The notes: generated from the letters alone by a model not told the origin. A stretch of 64,000 nucleotides of DNA from Parasphingorhabdus marina DSM 22363 (GCF_900128895.1 NZ_FSQW01000002.1:1521201-1585200), one strand, 5' to 3'; positions 1 through 10,323 are shown, counted from the first letter of the stretch. A program made the numbers and translations.

Positions 1-587
1 GGGTCGGAATAATTTCCCCTACGGATTGCCTTCAGATTGTACAATCCGGCAATTTGCTGACCATCTACGACACGGAAAATCACTACGTTGCTCAGTTTCG
101 CAAACTCAGTGGTACCCCCGGACGTCGCAACCGCACGCATGAGAGTCATACGGCCCACTACGGGATAGAGGCCCGGCTCATTTACTTCTCCATCAACGGT
201 AATCACACGGCTCACCGTTTCTTCCAGGTTTATCGTCACTTCCGGATTTCGAACAAACCGTCCTCGCAAACGGGATTCCATTTCCTCTGCAAGTTCACCA
301 GGTGTCAATCCGGCAGCTTCCACCACACCAATCAGCGGGAATGAGAGACGTCCGCTGGCATCTATCTGAACTTCTTTCTCCAGATCCTCAATTCCGAACA
401 CGTCAATCTTCAGTTTGTCGAAGGGTCCGATAAGATAGGGCCGGTTTGCCGCCAGCAGGTCAGATCGCTTGGGCTCGGGAAATGCATCTGTCGAAACAAC
501 CTGAACATCCGCGCCCAAGCCAAACTGATTGCTCGCGCAGCCGCCTAGCAACAGCACGACCAGCAGCATTGTCAATTTTTCTCTCAT
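1..587 (-). CDS. Polysaccharide export lipoprotein (Wza/KpsD-like), 3' end outside window
   Basis: Reading the minus strand from the ATG at 587 gives an open frame that runs off the left edge, so only about 195 N-terminal residues are visible. The start is a lipoprotein signal (MREKLTMLLVVLLLGGCAS) with lipobox Cys17. A Poly_export domain begins near residue 51 (YLIGPFDKLKIDVFG) and an SLBB domain near residue 130 (VITVDGEVNEPGLYPV). Members of this family form the outer-membrane channel that exports capsule or exopolysaccharide. It lies upstream on the same DNA end as an O-antigen ligase-family gene and the sugar-nucleotide genes, which fits an EPS locus continuing to the left. Family assignment is secure; the polymer it exports is not known. 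Confidence 0.88.
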   Translation of the reverse strand, partial: MREKLTMLLVVLLLGGCASNQFGLGADVQVVSTDAFPEPKRSDLLAANRPYLIGPFDKLKIDVFGIEDLEKEVQIDASGRLSFPLIGVVEAAGLTPGELAEEMESRLRGRFVRNPEVTINLEETVSRVITVDGEVNEPGLYPVVGRMTLMRAVATSGGTTEFAKLSNVVIFRVVDGQQIAGLYNLKAIRRGNYSD

Positions 588-700
588 ACCAGATCATCCA
601 TTGATTTCATTGGTGCAATTTTCCTTCGAAGAGTTTGCGCCATCTTTGGCAATTCCTGGCAAGACCTGTACGCAGAAATTACCAAATAGTCAGTCAAAAT

Positions 701-2131
701 TTACCCGGTCTTAACCGATCGTCGCTCCACCCTTTCCAGTGATCCCAACAAGCACAGGGACACAGTGCTGACCATCATTATAATCGGCACCCGAAGCGGA
801 TAGTCTCCAGCGCTGGCAAGAGCCATTACTCCCAAGATCGACAAGTTGGCAATGACCAGTCGTCGTTGGCCGGAATAGGCCCGTGTATTGCGAAACACGT
901 CAATCGTCTTCGCGGATATCCAGATCAGCAGGGCGATCGCAACAAACACCGCTGCTACACCACCCTCGATCAAGAATTGCAGCCAGTCATTGTGGGCCTG
1001 GTTCAAATAGTTAGGTCGCAGCAATTCCAGGCTCTCGTAACGGGTAAATATGTGCTGAAAGGAGCCGAAACCTGATCCGAATGGAAAATAATCCTTCGCC
1101 ATCTGCCAGAGAACAGGCAGCAAATTAGCGCGAATCCCTTCGAAAAAGCGGGTATTCAAAAGGCGGTCGAGAGCCTCCGCTCTTGCCAGAACGAATGCCA
1201 GAGCTATCACTGACAAGAAGGCGACGGCCAGGCCCATGATGATCAGCTTGCGATTCTTCGAAATCTTGTCTGCTGAACGCCGGTTTTTGCGCCTGACCGC
1301 GGCATAGTAGAAATATGCGCACGGGAAAATCGCGACCAACATCACCAGAATCCCGGCCCGAGATCCGGTAACCAGGATCAGCGGAATGATTGCGAGGACT
1401 GCCAGAGTGATTGCCAGCAGGGAAAGAGTCGATGGATGCCGACCTGCGCCAATGACGGAAAAGTGCCAAGCAAGCATGATAATCACGCTCGCCAGAAATA
1501 TCGCCTGATGATTGCGGTTCGAAAACAGTCCGACAGCTGCTCCATTATTCGTAATGTCGTAAAAATAGAGTGGTCCGTTTGGCGAACCAAGCAACTGAAG
1601 CAGTGCGATTCCTCCGCTCACAAGCCCCAGCACAGCAATAAATGGCATGATCCTGGTTCTCGACTCGGGGGTTTGAATAATGAACAGCAGACATGTGGCC
1701 AGAGGGATGCTCATCGAAAACAGGCTGTTCAATGTCTTGGTCGGAGCAAGCGATAACGGACGCCAGTGTTGCTCCATTTCCATCAGTAGCGCAATTTCCA
1801 GATATATTTCGCGCTGAGGTAACTGTGTCCAAATCGCTGGCGGCAACGGCACCAGTTGCACAGCCATCAGAATCATCAAGGCCAAAATAAGCAAAAGAGG
1901 CATTTTGTGTAGCGCGAGAATTCGCCGATTGCATTGTATCACGGCGTAGGCGCAGAACAATATCGCCAGCGGTCTCAATATAATCAGGGACTGTATGTCG
2001 TCTCGTGATCCGCCGCCAAGCGCAAAGACACACAGAATGAAAGTCAGAAAGGCGAAAAGCCTTGCACGATCGGAAGAAAGCGCGGACACCAGCTCTTCAG
2101 CCGTTTTGACATGCGTTTTATTTCTAGGCAA
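701..2131 (-). CDS. O-antigen ligase family membrane protein (Wzy_C domain)
   Basis: A 476-residue polytopic membrane protein with about ten or more hydrophobic segments. The C-terminal half carries the O-antigen ligase/polymerase signature: GSGFGSFQHIFTRYE followed by NQAHNDWLQFLIEGG, where the conserved His of the family sits. Such proteins either ligate polysaccharide to lipid A core or polymerise repeat units; sequence alone does not separate the two, and the EPS setting makes a polymerase role plausible. The longest frame begins at a TTG (2131) with no convincing ribosome site. A GTG at 2089 is another possibility, and both precede the first membrane segment. The gene is transcribed away from cysD. 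Confidence 0.82.
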   Translation of the reverse strand: MPRNKTHVKTAEELVSALSSDRARLFAFLTFILCVFALGGGSRDDIQSLIILRPLAILFCAYAVIQCNRRILALHKMPLLLILALMILMAVQLVPLPPAIWTQLPQREIYLEIALLMEMEQHWRPLSLAPTKTLNSLFSMSIPLATCLLFIIQTPESRTRIMPFIAVLGLVSGGIALLQLLGSPNGPLYFYDITNNGAAVGLFSNRNHQAIFLASVIIMLAWHFSVIGAGRHPSTLSLLAITLAVLAIIPLILVTGSRAGILVMLVAIFPCAYFYYAAVRRKNRRSADKISKNRKLIIMGLAVAFLSVIALAFVLARAEALDRLLNTRFFEGIRANLLPVLWQMAKDYFPFGSGFGSFQHIFTRYESLELLRPNYLNQAHNDWLQFLIEGGVAAVFVAIALLIWISAKTIDVFRNTRAYSGQRRLVIANLSILGVMALASAGDYPLRVPIIMMVSTVSLCLLGSLERVERRSVKTG

Positions 2132-2332
2132 CGTTGCGGCCCTACCAATCTCACGTGTAATGAACTGCGGTCGAATATCTGCCGGTCGTCACTTATACAA
2201 GACTTTTAGTTCGGCCTAGAAAATCTATCCGCCACGCCCGGACAATTTGTATATATGAGCAGGGGTAGCGCACGCAATCCGGCACTTCACAGGCTTCTCG
2301 TCTGGAATTATTCACCCCAAAGGAAGGTACCG
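2132..2332. promoter_or_regulatory. Divergent intergenic region, ligase-family gene / cysD
   Basis: About 200 bp between two divergent genes, so it must hold the cysDNC-cysQ promoter and that of the membrane protein. I see a ribosome-binding site AAAGGAAGG at about 2319-2327, just before the cysD ATG at 2333, but no regulator site I would defend. Confidence 0.4.
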
Positions 2333-3232
2333 ATGAACCTCACTCACCTCCAGCGCCTCGAATCCGAAGCCATCCACATCATGCGCGAAGTTGTGGCCGA
2401 GGCGGAGAAACCCGTCATGCTCTACTCGGTTGGCAAGGACAGTGCGGTCATGCTGCATCTGGCAAAAAAGGCGTTTTATCCGTCGCCTCCCCCCTTCCCG
2501 CTGCTTCATATCGCCTCCGGCTGGGACTTCCAGGCGCTGCTCGACCATCGCGATCGCACAGCGAAAGAAATCGGCATGGAGCTGATCGTCGCGCACAACC
2601 AGGAAGCCGCCGATGCCGGAATCAATCCGTTTGATGCCCGCGCAGGCGTCTATTCCCAGCAAATGCTGATCGATCCGCTGAAACAGGCGCTGACCGAACA
2701 TGGGTTTGACGCGGCCTTTGGCGGCGGACGGCGGGACGAAGAGAAGAGCCGGGCGAAAGAGCGGATTTTCTCGTTCCGCTCAAGCAGCCATCGCTGGGAT
2801 CCGAAGAACCAGCGGCCGGAGCTGTGGAAGCTCTACAACATGAACAAGGCGAAGAGCGAAAGCATCCGTGTCTTCCCGCTGAGCAACTGGACCGAGCTCG
2901 ATATCTGGCAATATATCCATCTCGAGCAGATCGACATCGTCCCGCTCTATTATGCGGCCAAATTGCCAACCGTGAAGCGCGACGGACTGCTGCTGGTCGT
3001 TGACGACGAGCGCATGCGGCTCGAAGAGGGCGAGGTTCCGGAAGAGAAAGTCGTGCGGTTCCGGACGCTGGGCTGTTATCCGCTAACCGGTGCCACCGAA
3101 AGTTCAGCGGCAACCCTGCCGGAGATTATCCAGGAAATGCTGCTCGCGACCTCTTCCGAGCGCGAAGGACGCGCGGTTGATCATGATGCCACAGCGAGCA
3201 TGGAGAAGAAAAAGCAGGAAGGGTATTTCTGA
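2333..3232 (+). CDS. cysD: Sulfate adenylyltransferase subunit 2 (CysD)
   Basis: This 299-residue subunit catalyses ATP + sulfate to APS + PPi together with GTPase CysN. The PP-loop signature [10 protein letters not shown] lies near residue 30. The family blocks [45 protein letters not shown] and [10 protein letters not shown], and the C-terminus QEGYF, match the E. coli enzyme closely. The frame is open upstream to 2255, but the ATG at 2333 has a strong ribosome site and gives the standard N-terminus ([16 protein letters not shown]). One oddity: the segment that reads VDTGWKF in the E. coli protein is IASGWDF here. The stop overlaps the cysNC start (ATGA), so the genes are translationally coupled. 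Confidence 0.96.
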   Translation: MNLTHLQRLESEAIHIMREVVAEAEKPVMLYSVGKDSAVMLHLAKKAFYPSPPPFPLLHIASGWDFQALLDHRDRTAKEIGMELIVAHNQEAADAGINPFDARAGVYSQQMLIDPLKQALTEHGFDAAFGGGRRDEEKSRAKERIFSFRSSSHRWDPKNQRPELWKLYNMNKAKSESIRVFPLSNWTELDIWQYIHLEQIDIVPLYYAAKLPTVKRDGLLLVVDDERMRLEEGEVPEEKVVRFRTLGCYPLTGATESSAATLPEIIQEMLLATSSEREGRAVDHDATASMEKKKQEGYF

Positions 3233-5172
3233 TGGCCCGGTCCGATACCGAGCAGCTGGATACCAGCTACCAGACCGAGGCGCTGATCGCCGAGGATATT
3301 GACGCTTATCTGGAAAAGCACCAGCACAAGTCGATGTTGCGGTTCATCACCTGCGGGTCGGTGGATGACGGCAAGTCGACGCTGATCGGGCGGCTGCTCT
3401 ATGACAGCAAGATGATCTTCGAGGATCAGCTGGCCGCGCTCGAAGCCGACAGCAAAAAGGTCGGCACCCAGGGGCAGGAGATTGACTTTGCCCTGCTCGT
3501 CGACGGGCTCGCAGCCGAGCGCGAACAGGGCATCACCATCGATGTCGCCTATCGCTTCTTCGCCACCGAGAAACGCAAGTTCATCGTCGCCGATACCCCT
3601 GGGCACGAACAATATACCCGCAACATGATCACCGGCGCCTCGACCGCCGATCTGGCGATCATCCTGATCGATGCGCGCCAGGGCATCCTGACCCAGACCC
3701 GCCGGCACAGCTATCTCGCGCATCTGATCGGCATCAAAAACCTGGTCGTGGCCGTGAACAAGATGGATCTGGTCGGTTACGATCAGGCCGTTTATGACAA
3801 GATCATCGCGGACTATGCGAAATTTGCCACCGAAATCGGTATCGAAAACTTTACGCCAATTCCGATTTCCGGTCTCGCGGGCGACAATATCACGAGCGTT
3901 TCGCCCAACACCCCCTGGTATGACGGACCGGATCTGGTTGCGCATCTGGAGACGGTCGAACTGACAAATACGGTCAATCGCACAAAACCGCTGCGGATGC
4001 CGGTCCAGTGGGTCAACCGCCCCAACCTCGATTTTCGCGGATTCAGCGGGCAGATTGCCAGCGGCACGATCAAACCCGGTGACGAAGTGCGGGTGCTGCC
4101 CTCCGGCAGACGATCCTCGGTCAAGTCGATCGTGACCATGGATGGCGAGCTGGATGAGGCCGTTGCCGGCCAGTCGGTGACGCTGGTGCTGGCTGACGAA
4201 ATTGACTGTTCGCGCGGCGATGTCATTGCCGCCGCGGATGCCCCGCCGCAAACCGCGGATCAGTTCGAGACCACGCTGGTCTGGATGGATGAAAATGAAA
4301 TGCTCCCCGGCCGCAGCTACTGGATGAAAATCGGCAGCCAGATGGTCAGCGCCACTGTCCAGACGCCGAAATACCAGATCAACGTCAACAATATGGAGCA
4401 ACTGGCCGCCAAAACTCTGGAACTGAACGGCATCGGTGTCGCGGAACTGGCCACCGACCGGCAGATTGTGTTCGAGCCCTATGCCGACAATCGCGATCTT
4501 GGCGGCTTCATTCTGATCGACAAGCTGACCAATGCCACCGTGGCGGCGGGCATGCTGCACTTCTGTCTGCGGCGGTCGCAAAATGTCCACTGGCAGGCGG
4601 TCGATGTGGACCGGAACGCCCATGCCCTGCAGAAGAATCAGGAACCAAGGGTCGTGTGGTTCACCGGCCTGTCCGGATCTGGCAAATCCACCATTGCCAA
4701 CATGGTCGAAAAACGGCTCCATGCGCTGGGCAAACACAGCTTCCTGCTCGACGGCGACAATGTCCGTCACGGGCTCAACCGGGATCTCGGATTTACCGAT
4801 GCGGACCGGGTGGAGAATATCCGCCGCATCGGCGAAGTCGCCCGGCTGATGGCGGATGCCGGACTGATTGTGCTGACCGCTTTCATCTCTCCGTTCCGCG
4901 CCGAACGGCAGCTGGTCCGGTCGATGCTCCCGGAAGGCGAGTTTTTCGAGGTGTTTGTCGATACCCCGCTGGAAGTGGCGGAAGAGCGCGATGTGAAGGG
5001 GCTGTACAAAAAGGCCCGGGCCGGTGAACTGAAAAACTTCACCGGAATTGACAGTGACTATGAAGTCCCGCGCAATCCCGAAATCCGGATCGACACGACC
5101 AGAACCAGCCCGGAAGAAGCGGCCGAACTCATCGTGAACAAGATTACCGGCATCTGGTCTTATACCATATGA
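3232..5172 (+). CDS. cysNC: Bifunctional sulfate adenylyltransferase subunit 1 / APS kinase (CysN-CysC fusion)
   Basis: A 646-residue fusion. The N-terminal CysN GTPase (about residues 30-440) shows the G1 motif [10 protein letters not shown]3 [12 protein letters not shown] and G4 NKMDL, followed by EF-Tu-like beta barrels. A C-terminal APS kinase (about 475-646) has P-loop [24 protein letters not shown] and [10 protein letters not shown]. CysN drives APS synthesis by CysD; the kinase phosphorylates APS to PAPS, the donor for sulfotransferases and the substrate of CysH. It overlaps cysD by 4 nt upstream and cysQ by 4 nt downstream, giving a three-gene unit cysD-cysNC-cysQ. Its placement inside a polysaccharide locus is discussed in the findings. 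Confidence 0.97.
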   Translation: MARSDTEQLDTSYQTEALIAEDIDAYLEKHQHKSMLRFITCGSVDDGKSTLIGRLLYDSKMIFEDQLAALEADSKKVGTQGQEIDFALLVDGLAAEREQGITIDVAYRFFATEKRKFIVADTPGHEQYTRNMITGASTADLAIILIDARQGILTQTRRHSYLAHLIGIKNLVVAVNKMDLVGYDQAVYDKIIADYAKFATEIGIENFTPIPISGLAGDNITSVSPNTPWYDGPDLVAHLETVELTNTVNRTKPLRMPVQWVNRPNLDFRGFSGQIASGTIKPGDEVRVLPSGRRSSVKSIVTMDGELDEAVAGQSVTLVLADEIDCSRGDVIAAADAPPQTADQFETTLVWMDENEMLPGRSYWMKIGSQMVSATVQTPKYQINVNNMEQLAAKTLELNGIGVAELATDRQIVFEPYADNRDLGGFILIDKLTNATVAAGMLHFCLRRSQNVHWQAVDVDRNAHALQKNQEPRVVWFTGLSGSGKSTIANMVEKRLHALGKHSFLLDGDNVRHGLNRDLGFTDADRVENIRRIGEVARLMADAGLIVLTAFISPFRAERQLVRSMLPEGEFFEVFVDTPLEVAEERDVKGLYKKARAGELKNFTGIDSDYEVPRNPEIRIDTTRTSPEEAAELIVNKITGIWSYTI

Positions 5173-5912
5173 CCCGCAGCGACATGTCCGACGGAGAACT
5201 GGCCGAGACCCTGGCCCGCGCGGCTGGTGCGCTGCTGCTTGACCTGCGTACATCCTCCGGGATGGCAGGCCGGGAACTGGGTGATGCCGGAGATGCCGCT
5301 GCCAATGAACTGCTGGTCACGGCCCTGCGCAAGGCGCGACCGAATGATGGTCTGTTGTCGGAGGAATCCAAGGATACCAAAGACCGACTGTCACAAAAGC
5401 GGGTCTGGATCATCGATCCGGTCGATGGCACCCGGGAATATGGCGAAGGGCGCGACGACTGGGCGGTGCATGTCGGGCTGTCAGTTGACGGCAAGGCTGC
5501 CATCGGCGCGGTCGCCCTGCCCGCGCTCGAAATGACCCTGAGCAGCGAGCGGCCCGATATCTCTCCGCGGCGGGCCGATACGCTTCGGATGGTCGTCAGC
5601 CGATCGCGACCCGCGAAGGAAGCAGTGGCGGTATCGAAAAAACTGGATGCCGAGCTGATACCGATGGGATCAGCCGGCGCCAAGGCAATGGCAATTGTGC
5701 GCGGGGAAGCGGACGTCTATCTCCACTCCGGTGGACAATATGAATGGGACAATTGCGCGCCGGTAGCCGTGGCGCAGGCGCACGGCCTGCATTGCTCGCG
5801 GATAGATGGCGGGCCGCTCGCCTATAATTGCCGCAATCCCTATCTTCCTGACCTGCTGATCTGTCACAAGCAGGATGCGGAAACCATTCTGGCACTTGTT
5901 GGCAGCAGCTGA
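5169..5912 (+). CDS. cysQ: 3'(2'),5'-bisphosphate nucleotidase (CysQ)
   Basis: A 247-residue member of the inositol-monophosphatase superfamily. The metal-binding blocks are EES near residue 60, [10 protein letters not shown] near residue 82, and [14 protein letters not shown] near residue 190. CysQ hydrolyses PAP, the by-product left when PAPS donates its sulfate, to AMP; this relieves PAP toxicity and feedback. The ATG at 5169 overlaps the cysNC stop, so it is co-translated with the PAPS-forming enzymes. The gene ends 27 bp before the convergent CapD-type gene. The family also includes inositol phosphatases, but length and operon context favour CysQ. Confidence 0.92.
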   Translation: MTRSDMSDGELAETLARAAGALLLDLRTSSGMAGRELGDAGDAAANELLVTALRKARPNDGLLSEESKDTKDRLSQKRVWIIDPVDGTREYGEGRDDWAVHVGLSVDGKAAIGAVALPALEMTLSSERPDISPRRADTLRMVVSRSRPAKEAVAVSKKLDAELIPMGSAGAKAMAIVRGEADVYLHSGGQYEWDNCAPVAVAQAHGLHCSRIDGGPLAYNCRNPYLPDLLICHKQDAETILALVGSS

Positions 5913-5938
5913 ACATCACCCGCTGCTCAGCCTCCTGA

Positions 5939-7858
5939 TCAGGACGCCTGCTGTTCCGCATCATTGTCCCGTTCGTGCTCAAATTCGGGTACCAGCTGGT
6001 TGAGCAGGTCAATCACTTCTGAGCGTTCACGAGAATTACGGAACCGATGGATCAGCTCCTCAAGCCTGTCCCGGTCAAGAAAATCTTCATGCGCCATCAT
6101 GATCCGGTCGTGCACCGTTTTCTCCGGATTGTTGCCGATGATCAGTTCCTCGTAGAGTTTTTCACCAGGACGCAATCCGACTTCCTGAATCTCGATGTCT
6201 CCATCCGGATGTGATTCGGATCTGACCGTCAGGCCGGACAGCTGTACCATGGTCTTCGCCAGATCGGCGATGCGCACGGATTTGCCCATGTCGAGAACAA
6301 AAACTTCACCGCCCTTGGCCATCCCGGCCGCCTGAATGACCAGTTGTGAGGCCTCTGGTATGGTCATGAAATACCGGGTCACATCCCGGTGGGTGAGAGT
6401 GATCGGACCACCGGATTCAATCTGCTGACGGAAAAGCGGCACGACCGAGCCACTGGATCCCAGCACATTTCCGAAACGAACCATCGAAAATCTGGTTTTC
6501 TTGCTGATCGCGGCGAAGGCCTGCACCACCTGTTCGGCACCTCTTTTGGAGGCTCCCATGATGTTGGTGGGCCGGACGGCCTTGTCGGTACTGACAAGAA
6601 TGAAGTCGCTGACGCCCGCCTCGTGGGCGGCATTCACAACTTCAAACGTCCCGAACAGATTGTTGCGGATCCCTTCGACCGGATTGGCTTCCACCAGCGG
6701 CACATGTTTGTAGGCTGCGGCATGAAAAATTGTGTCGGGATTCCAGCGTGCCAGGATCTCCCTGACACGGCCGGCATCGGTCACGGATCCCAGAACCGGA
6801 ACAATCTGAAGGTTTTCCAGCGACCGGGATTTCCCGAGATTGCGCAATTCTTTCTCGATCGCATAAAGCGAGTATTCCGACAGTTCGAACATGATCAACC
6901 GGCGTGCACCGCATTGCGCGATCTGGCGGCAAAGTTCGCTGCCAATCGAGCCCCCCGCTCCGGTTACGAGAACGGTCTTTCCGACAATTGTCCGGCCCAG
7001 GAGCAATTCGTTCGGTGCAACCGGTTCCCGCCCGAGCAGATCCTCGATGTCCAGCTCCCGGATGTCGTTGAACGAAACCTTGCCATCAATGATTTCCTTC
7101 ATGTTCGGCAGGGTCTGAACATGCACCTGGAATTGCTGGACCTGGTCAACAATGGCCCGCCGTTTTTTTCTCGAGATATTTGGCAGCGCCAGCAAAATGT
7201 CGGTTATTTCATGCTTCTCGATAATGCTCTGGAGCTTCCCGCTCCAGAAAACCCTGTCTCCGTCCAGTTTCTGGCCCTCCAGTCGACGATCATCATCCAC
7301 ATATCCCAGCAAGCGGGTGGAAGGTTCGGAGCGCATCGACGAAGCCAGCTGCTGTCCGGCACTTCCCGCACCGTAAATCAGAACAGTCTTCACCTGACCG
7401 CCAAACAGCCGGCGACCCAGGATGTCGACCATCAGATATCGCGCCATGATCCGGGAAAAACCAACAAGGAAGAAAAAGAGCATCGGCTGAATAGCGCCCA
7501 CCGTGCGGGGAACGCCATCGATGCCAATGACCGAGAATACGACCACCATCGGCATTCCAAAGAGTATGAATGCGCGTGCAAGCGTCTTCATCATGCCGGA
7601 GCCCGCATAGCGGAAGATCGCGTTGTAGACGCCGGTAAAATAAAAGATCGGCAGCATGAACAACAGGGCCCCGAATACCAGCTTCTGCACGGCAAGGTCC
7701 CAGAATACCCAGACACCAATGCGGAGCGAATAGGCTATCCAGATGGACTGAACGCACAAAACGATGTCAAGAAGGACAACGACTGCCTGCTTTTGCCACC
7801 TGGAAAGTCCGGCAACGCGCTTGAGCAAGGATGTTACAATGGCAGTCAGAGTTTCCAT
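5939..7858 (-). CDS. Membrane-anchored UDP-sugar 4,6-dehydratase/epimerase (CapD/WbpM/PglF family)
   Basis: 639 residues. Four or five N-terminal transmembrane helices (about residues 20-150) are followed by a Rossmann-like domain (VLIYGAGSAGQQLA, about 165) and a C-terminal extended SDR domain starting LVTGAGGSIGSELC (about 300). The catalytic block reads STDKAVRPTNIMGASKR, where the usual Tyr of YxxxK is Met, as is known for the WbpM/FlaA1-type dehydratases. These enzymes make UDP-4-keto-6-deoxy-GlcNAc and related precursors for bacillosamine, QuiNAc or FucNAc. It is transcribed divergently from ugd across a 331-bp spacer. The family call is firm; the exact sugar product is not. Confidence 0.92.
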   Translation of the reverse strand: METLTAIVTSLLKRVAGLSRWQKQAVVVLLDIVLCVQSIWIAYSLRIGVWVFWDLAVQKLVFGALLFMLPIFYFTGVYNAIFRYAGSGMMKTLARAFILFGMPMVVVFSVIGIDGVPRTVGAIQPMLFFFLVGFSRIMARYLMVDILGRRLFGGQVKTVLIYGAGSAGQQLASSMRSEPSTRLLGYVDDDRRLEGQKLDGDRVFWSGKLQSIIEKHEITDILLALPNISRKKRRAIVDQVQQFQVHVQTLPNMKEIIDGKVSFNDIRELDIEDLLGREPVAPNELLLGRTIVGKTVLVTGAGGSIGSELCRQIAQCGARRLIMFELSEYSLYAIEKELRNLGKSRSLENLQIVPVLGSVTDAGRVREILARWNPDTIFHAAAYKHVPLVEANPVEGIRNNLFGTFEVVNAAHEAGVSDFILVSTDKAVRPTNIMGASKRGAEQVVQAFAAISKKTRFSMVRFGNVLGSSGSVVPLFRQQIESGGPITLTHRDVTRYFMTIPEASQLVIQAAGMAKGGEVFVLDMGKSVRIADLAKTMVQLSGLTVRSESHPDGDIEIQEVGLRPGEKLYEELIIGNNPEKTVHDRIMMAHEDFLDRDRLEELIHRFRNSRERSEVIDLLNQLVPEFEHERDNDAEQQAS

Positions 7859-8189
7859 ATCTTAGGCCTTGGCCCTTTTCGCAACTTGTACAACAATACT
7901 GGCCCGCGCTTTTAGTCGAGACTCGTCTGCTTGCCAAATCATTCAGCGCGAAAAGCCTGTACCGATTCAACGCATGGATGTTCAAAACCCTTCGCCTACA
8001 GGGAAAAAATCGGTGTCAGGGTCGAAAACGCAACGGTAAATTTACACATTTTCTTTAGGAAACAGTCCATTAACAACGGCCGTTTGCCATTCGTTTGCCA
8101 ACCTTGACCGGCAAAGTGCAACAGGCCACAAGCGGTCGGGTAAGCACCTTTTTCAGGGCGGCAAACAATTTGGGTTTTAAGGAATAGTA
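7859..8189. other. 331-bp divergent spacer between capD-like gene and ugd
   Basis: No open frame of interest. It must carry promoters for both neighbours. A ribosome site TTAAGGAAT lies just upstream of the ugd ATG. The middle (about 8020-8070) is relatively AT-rich. I recognise no regulator binding site or RNA motif here. Confidence 0.5.
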
Positions 8190-9494
8190 ATGAAAATAGC
8201 GATGATTGGCTCGGGCTATGTGGGACTCGTGTCCGGTGCATGTTTTGCGGATTTCGGGCATCAGGTCGTTTGCGTCGACAAGGACGCTGGAAAAATCGAG
8301 CGCCTGAACCAGAATATCATGCCGATTTACGAGCCGGGTCTGGCCGATCTTGTCAAGTCGAATGTCGATAATGGCCGGCTGTCCTTTTCGACCGACCTCC
8401 CGGAGTCCGTAAAGGATTGCGATGCTGTCTTTATCGCAGTCGGGACTCCTTCCCGGCGCGGCGATGGTCATGCCGATCTCAGCTATGTCTACGCTGCCAG
8501 CGAAGAAATCGCGGCATCAATCACCCGGCCGACCGTTGTCGTAACCAAGTCCACCGTTCCCGTGGGCACGGGTGACGAAGTGGAAATGATCCTGTCGAAA
8601 AAACTCGACCCCAGCCAGTTTGCCGTTGTTTCCAATCCGGAATTCCTGCGCGAAGGTGCGGCCATCGGAGACTTCAAACGGCCAGACCGGATCGTTATCG
8701 GGGTGGAAACGGACTGGGCGAAGGACGTGATGAGCGAGATCTACCGGCCTCTGTTTCTCAATGAGTCACCGATCCTGTTCACGGGTCGTCGCACCGCTGA
8801 ACTCATCAAATATGCTGCCAATGCCTTTCTTGCGACGAAAATTACCTTCATCAACGAGATCGCTGATCTGTGCGAAAAAGTGGGTGCCAATGTCCAGGAA
8901 GTATCGCGCGGTATTGGTCTCGACAATCGTATCGGATCCAAATTTCTGCATGCTGGCCCCGGATATGGCGGCAGCTGTTTCCCGAAGGACACGCTGGCCT
9001 TGCTCAAAACGGCCCAGGATCATGAGAGTCCGGTGCGCATTGTGGAAGCAGTTGTCCAGGTCAATGACCAGCGCAAGCGTGCGATGGGCCGGAAGGTCGT
9101 GCATGCACTGGGCGGCGAAGCGCGCGGCAAGAAAATCGCGCTGCTCGGTCTCACCTTCAAGCCAAATACCGACGACATGCGCGATGCACCGGCGATTGCC
9201 ATTGCCCAGACCCTGGTCGATGCGGGGGCTGAAGTCTGCGCCTATGACCCGGAAGGCATGGAGATTGCAGCTGAACTGATGCCCAACGTTGAAATGATGT
9301 CCGACAGCTACAGCGCCGCCGAGAATGCTGATGCGGTGGTCATCGTGACGGAATGGGACGCGTTCCGCGCACTTGATCTGGAAAAGCTTGGCAACGCCAT
9401 GTCAGGAAACGTCCTGGTCGATTTGCGCAATATCTATCATCCGGCGGACGTCGCCAAAAGCGGTCTGACCTATACCAGCGTCGGGCGCAGCTGA
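8190..9494 (+). CDS. ugd: UDP-glucose 6-dehydrogenase
   Basis: 434 residues. The N-terminal NAD-binding motif is MKIAMIGSGYVGLVSGACFADFG; FNPEFLREG-type SNPEFLREGAAIGDF and the catalytic-Cys block GPGYGGSCFPKDT (Cys near residue 260) are intact, and the C-terminal domain contains GLTFKPNTDDMRDAPA. It oxidises UDP-glucose twice to UDP-glucuronate, a precursor of acidic capsule sugars. A clear Shine-Dalgarno (AAGGAAT) precedes the ATG. The gene starts a co-directional run ugd-manA-manC with spacings of 18 and 7 bp, so it is probably one transcription unit. Confidence 0.96.
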   Translation: MKIAMIGSGYVGLVSGACFADFGHQVVCVDKDAGKIERLNQNIMPIYEPGLADLVKSNVDNGRLSFSTDLPESVKDCDAVFIAVGTPSRRGDGHADLSYVYAASEEIAASITRPTVVVTKSTVPVGTGDEVEMILSKKLDPSQFAVVSNPEFLREGAAIGDFKRPDRIVIGVETDWAKDVMSEIYRPLFLNESPILFTGRRTAELIKYAANAFLATKITFINEIADLCEKVGANVQEVSRGIGLDNRIGSKFLHAGPGYGGSCFPKDTLALLKTAQDHESPVRIVEAVVQVNDQRKRAMGRKVVHALGGEARGKKIALLGLTFKPNTDDMRDAPAIAIAQTLVDAGAEVCAYDPEGMEIAAELMPNVEMMSDSYSAAENADAVVIVTEWDAFRALDLEKLGNAMSGNVLVDLRNIYHPADVAKSGLTYTSVGRS

Positions 9495-9512
9495 CCGGGC
9501 GGGAACAGTCAC

Positions 9513-10316
9513 ATGAAACTCCGGCGCAAAATAGTTAAAAAACCGTGGGGCCAGACGGCACTGCCGGAGATTTTTGGCGGCAAGCAGAAGGAGAAGACTG
9601 GCGAAATCTGGTTTCAGGCGCCGAAGGGTGTCACGCCGGCGCTGATGACCAAATATCTGTTCACCAGCGAGAAGCTGTCCATCCAGGTTCATCCCGACAA
9701 CCGGCTCGCCCGGCGGGAGGGTTATCCGCACGGCAAGGACGAATGCTGGTATGTTGTCGACGCGGAGCCCGAAGCCTTGCTTGGTCTCGGGTTGACCAAG
9801 GAGGTGAGCCGCACCAAATTGCATGCCGCTGTTGCCTGCGGACAGCTGGAGCCCCTGATCGACTGGAAACCGGTAAGGGCAGGTGATTTCTATTATGTCC
9901 CGGCTGGCACCATCCATGCCATCGGTCCGGGCATAACTCTGATCGAGGTTCAGCAAAATGTCGATTTGACTTATCGGCTATATGATTATGGCCGTCCCCG
10001 GGAGCTGCATCTCGAACAGGCACTGGAAGCGGCAACGCTGAAACCCTATGCCGACGACAATCATCTGGCAGTCGATCCCGGTACCACCGCGCAATTGCGC
10101 GAAGGCCGGCATTTTCGCCTGTTCCATGTCGCCGGGACTGATGTGGGAACGCTGGGCGAGGCGAAGGCGGCAGAGTGGCAAGTCGTTCCGCTCGAGGGGA
10201 AAACCACGGTCCGGGACAAGCTAATCGCTCCCGGAGAATGCGGCCTTTGCACAAAGCTGTCCGAGATCGACTTGTCTCAAAACCAGCGATGCCTGATCGC
10301 GACCACGGTGAAGTGA
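9513..10316 (+). CDS. manA: Class I (type I) mannose-6-phosphate isomerase
   Basis: 267 residues, a short cupin-type phosphomannose isomerase. Zinc-binding blocks are visible: SIQVHPDN (about residue 57), KDECWYVVDAE (about 73) and the PAGTIHAIGPGITLIEVQQ region (about 130). It interconverts fructose-6-P and mannose-6-P, feeding GDP-mannose synthesis. It lies 18 bp after ugd and 7 bp before manC, the next enzyme in the pathway apart from phosphomannomutase, which is not in the window. It is shorter than E. coli ManA (about 390 residues), as is common for the compact forms in these bacteria. Confidence 0.92.
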   Translation: MKLRRKIVKKPWGQTALPEIFGGKQKEKTGEIWFQAPKGVTPALMTKYLFTSEKLSIQVHPDNRLARREGYPHGKDECWYVVDAEPEALLGLGLTKEVSRTKLHAAVACGQLEPLIDWKPVRAGDFYYVPAGTIHAIGPGITLIEVQQNVDLTYRLYDYGRPRELHLEQALEAATLKPYADDNHLAVDPGTTAQLREGRHFRLFHVAGTDVGTLGEAKAAEWQVVPLEGKTTVRDKLIAPGECGLCTKLSEIDLSQNQRCLIATTVK

Positions 10317-10323
10317 GCATCGG

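Noticed and set aside
3181..5253. Long minus-strand open frame of 690 codons opposite cysNC
   Set aside because: It is antisense to three genes with full family motifs, and its translation shows no family character; a by-product of GC-rich codon use.
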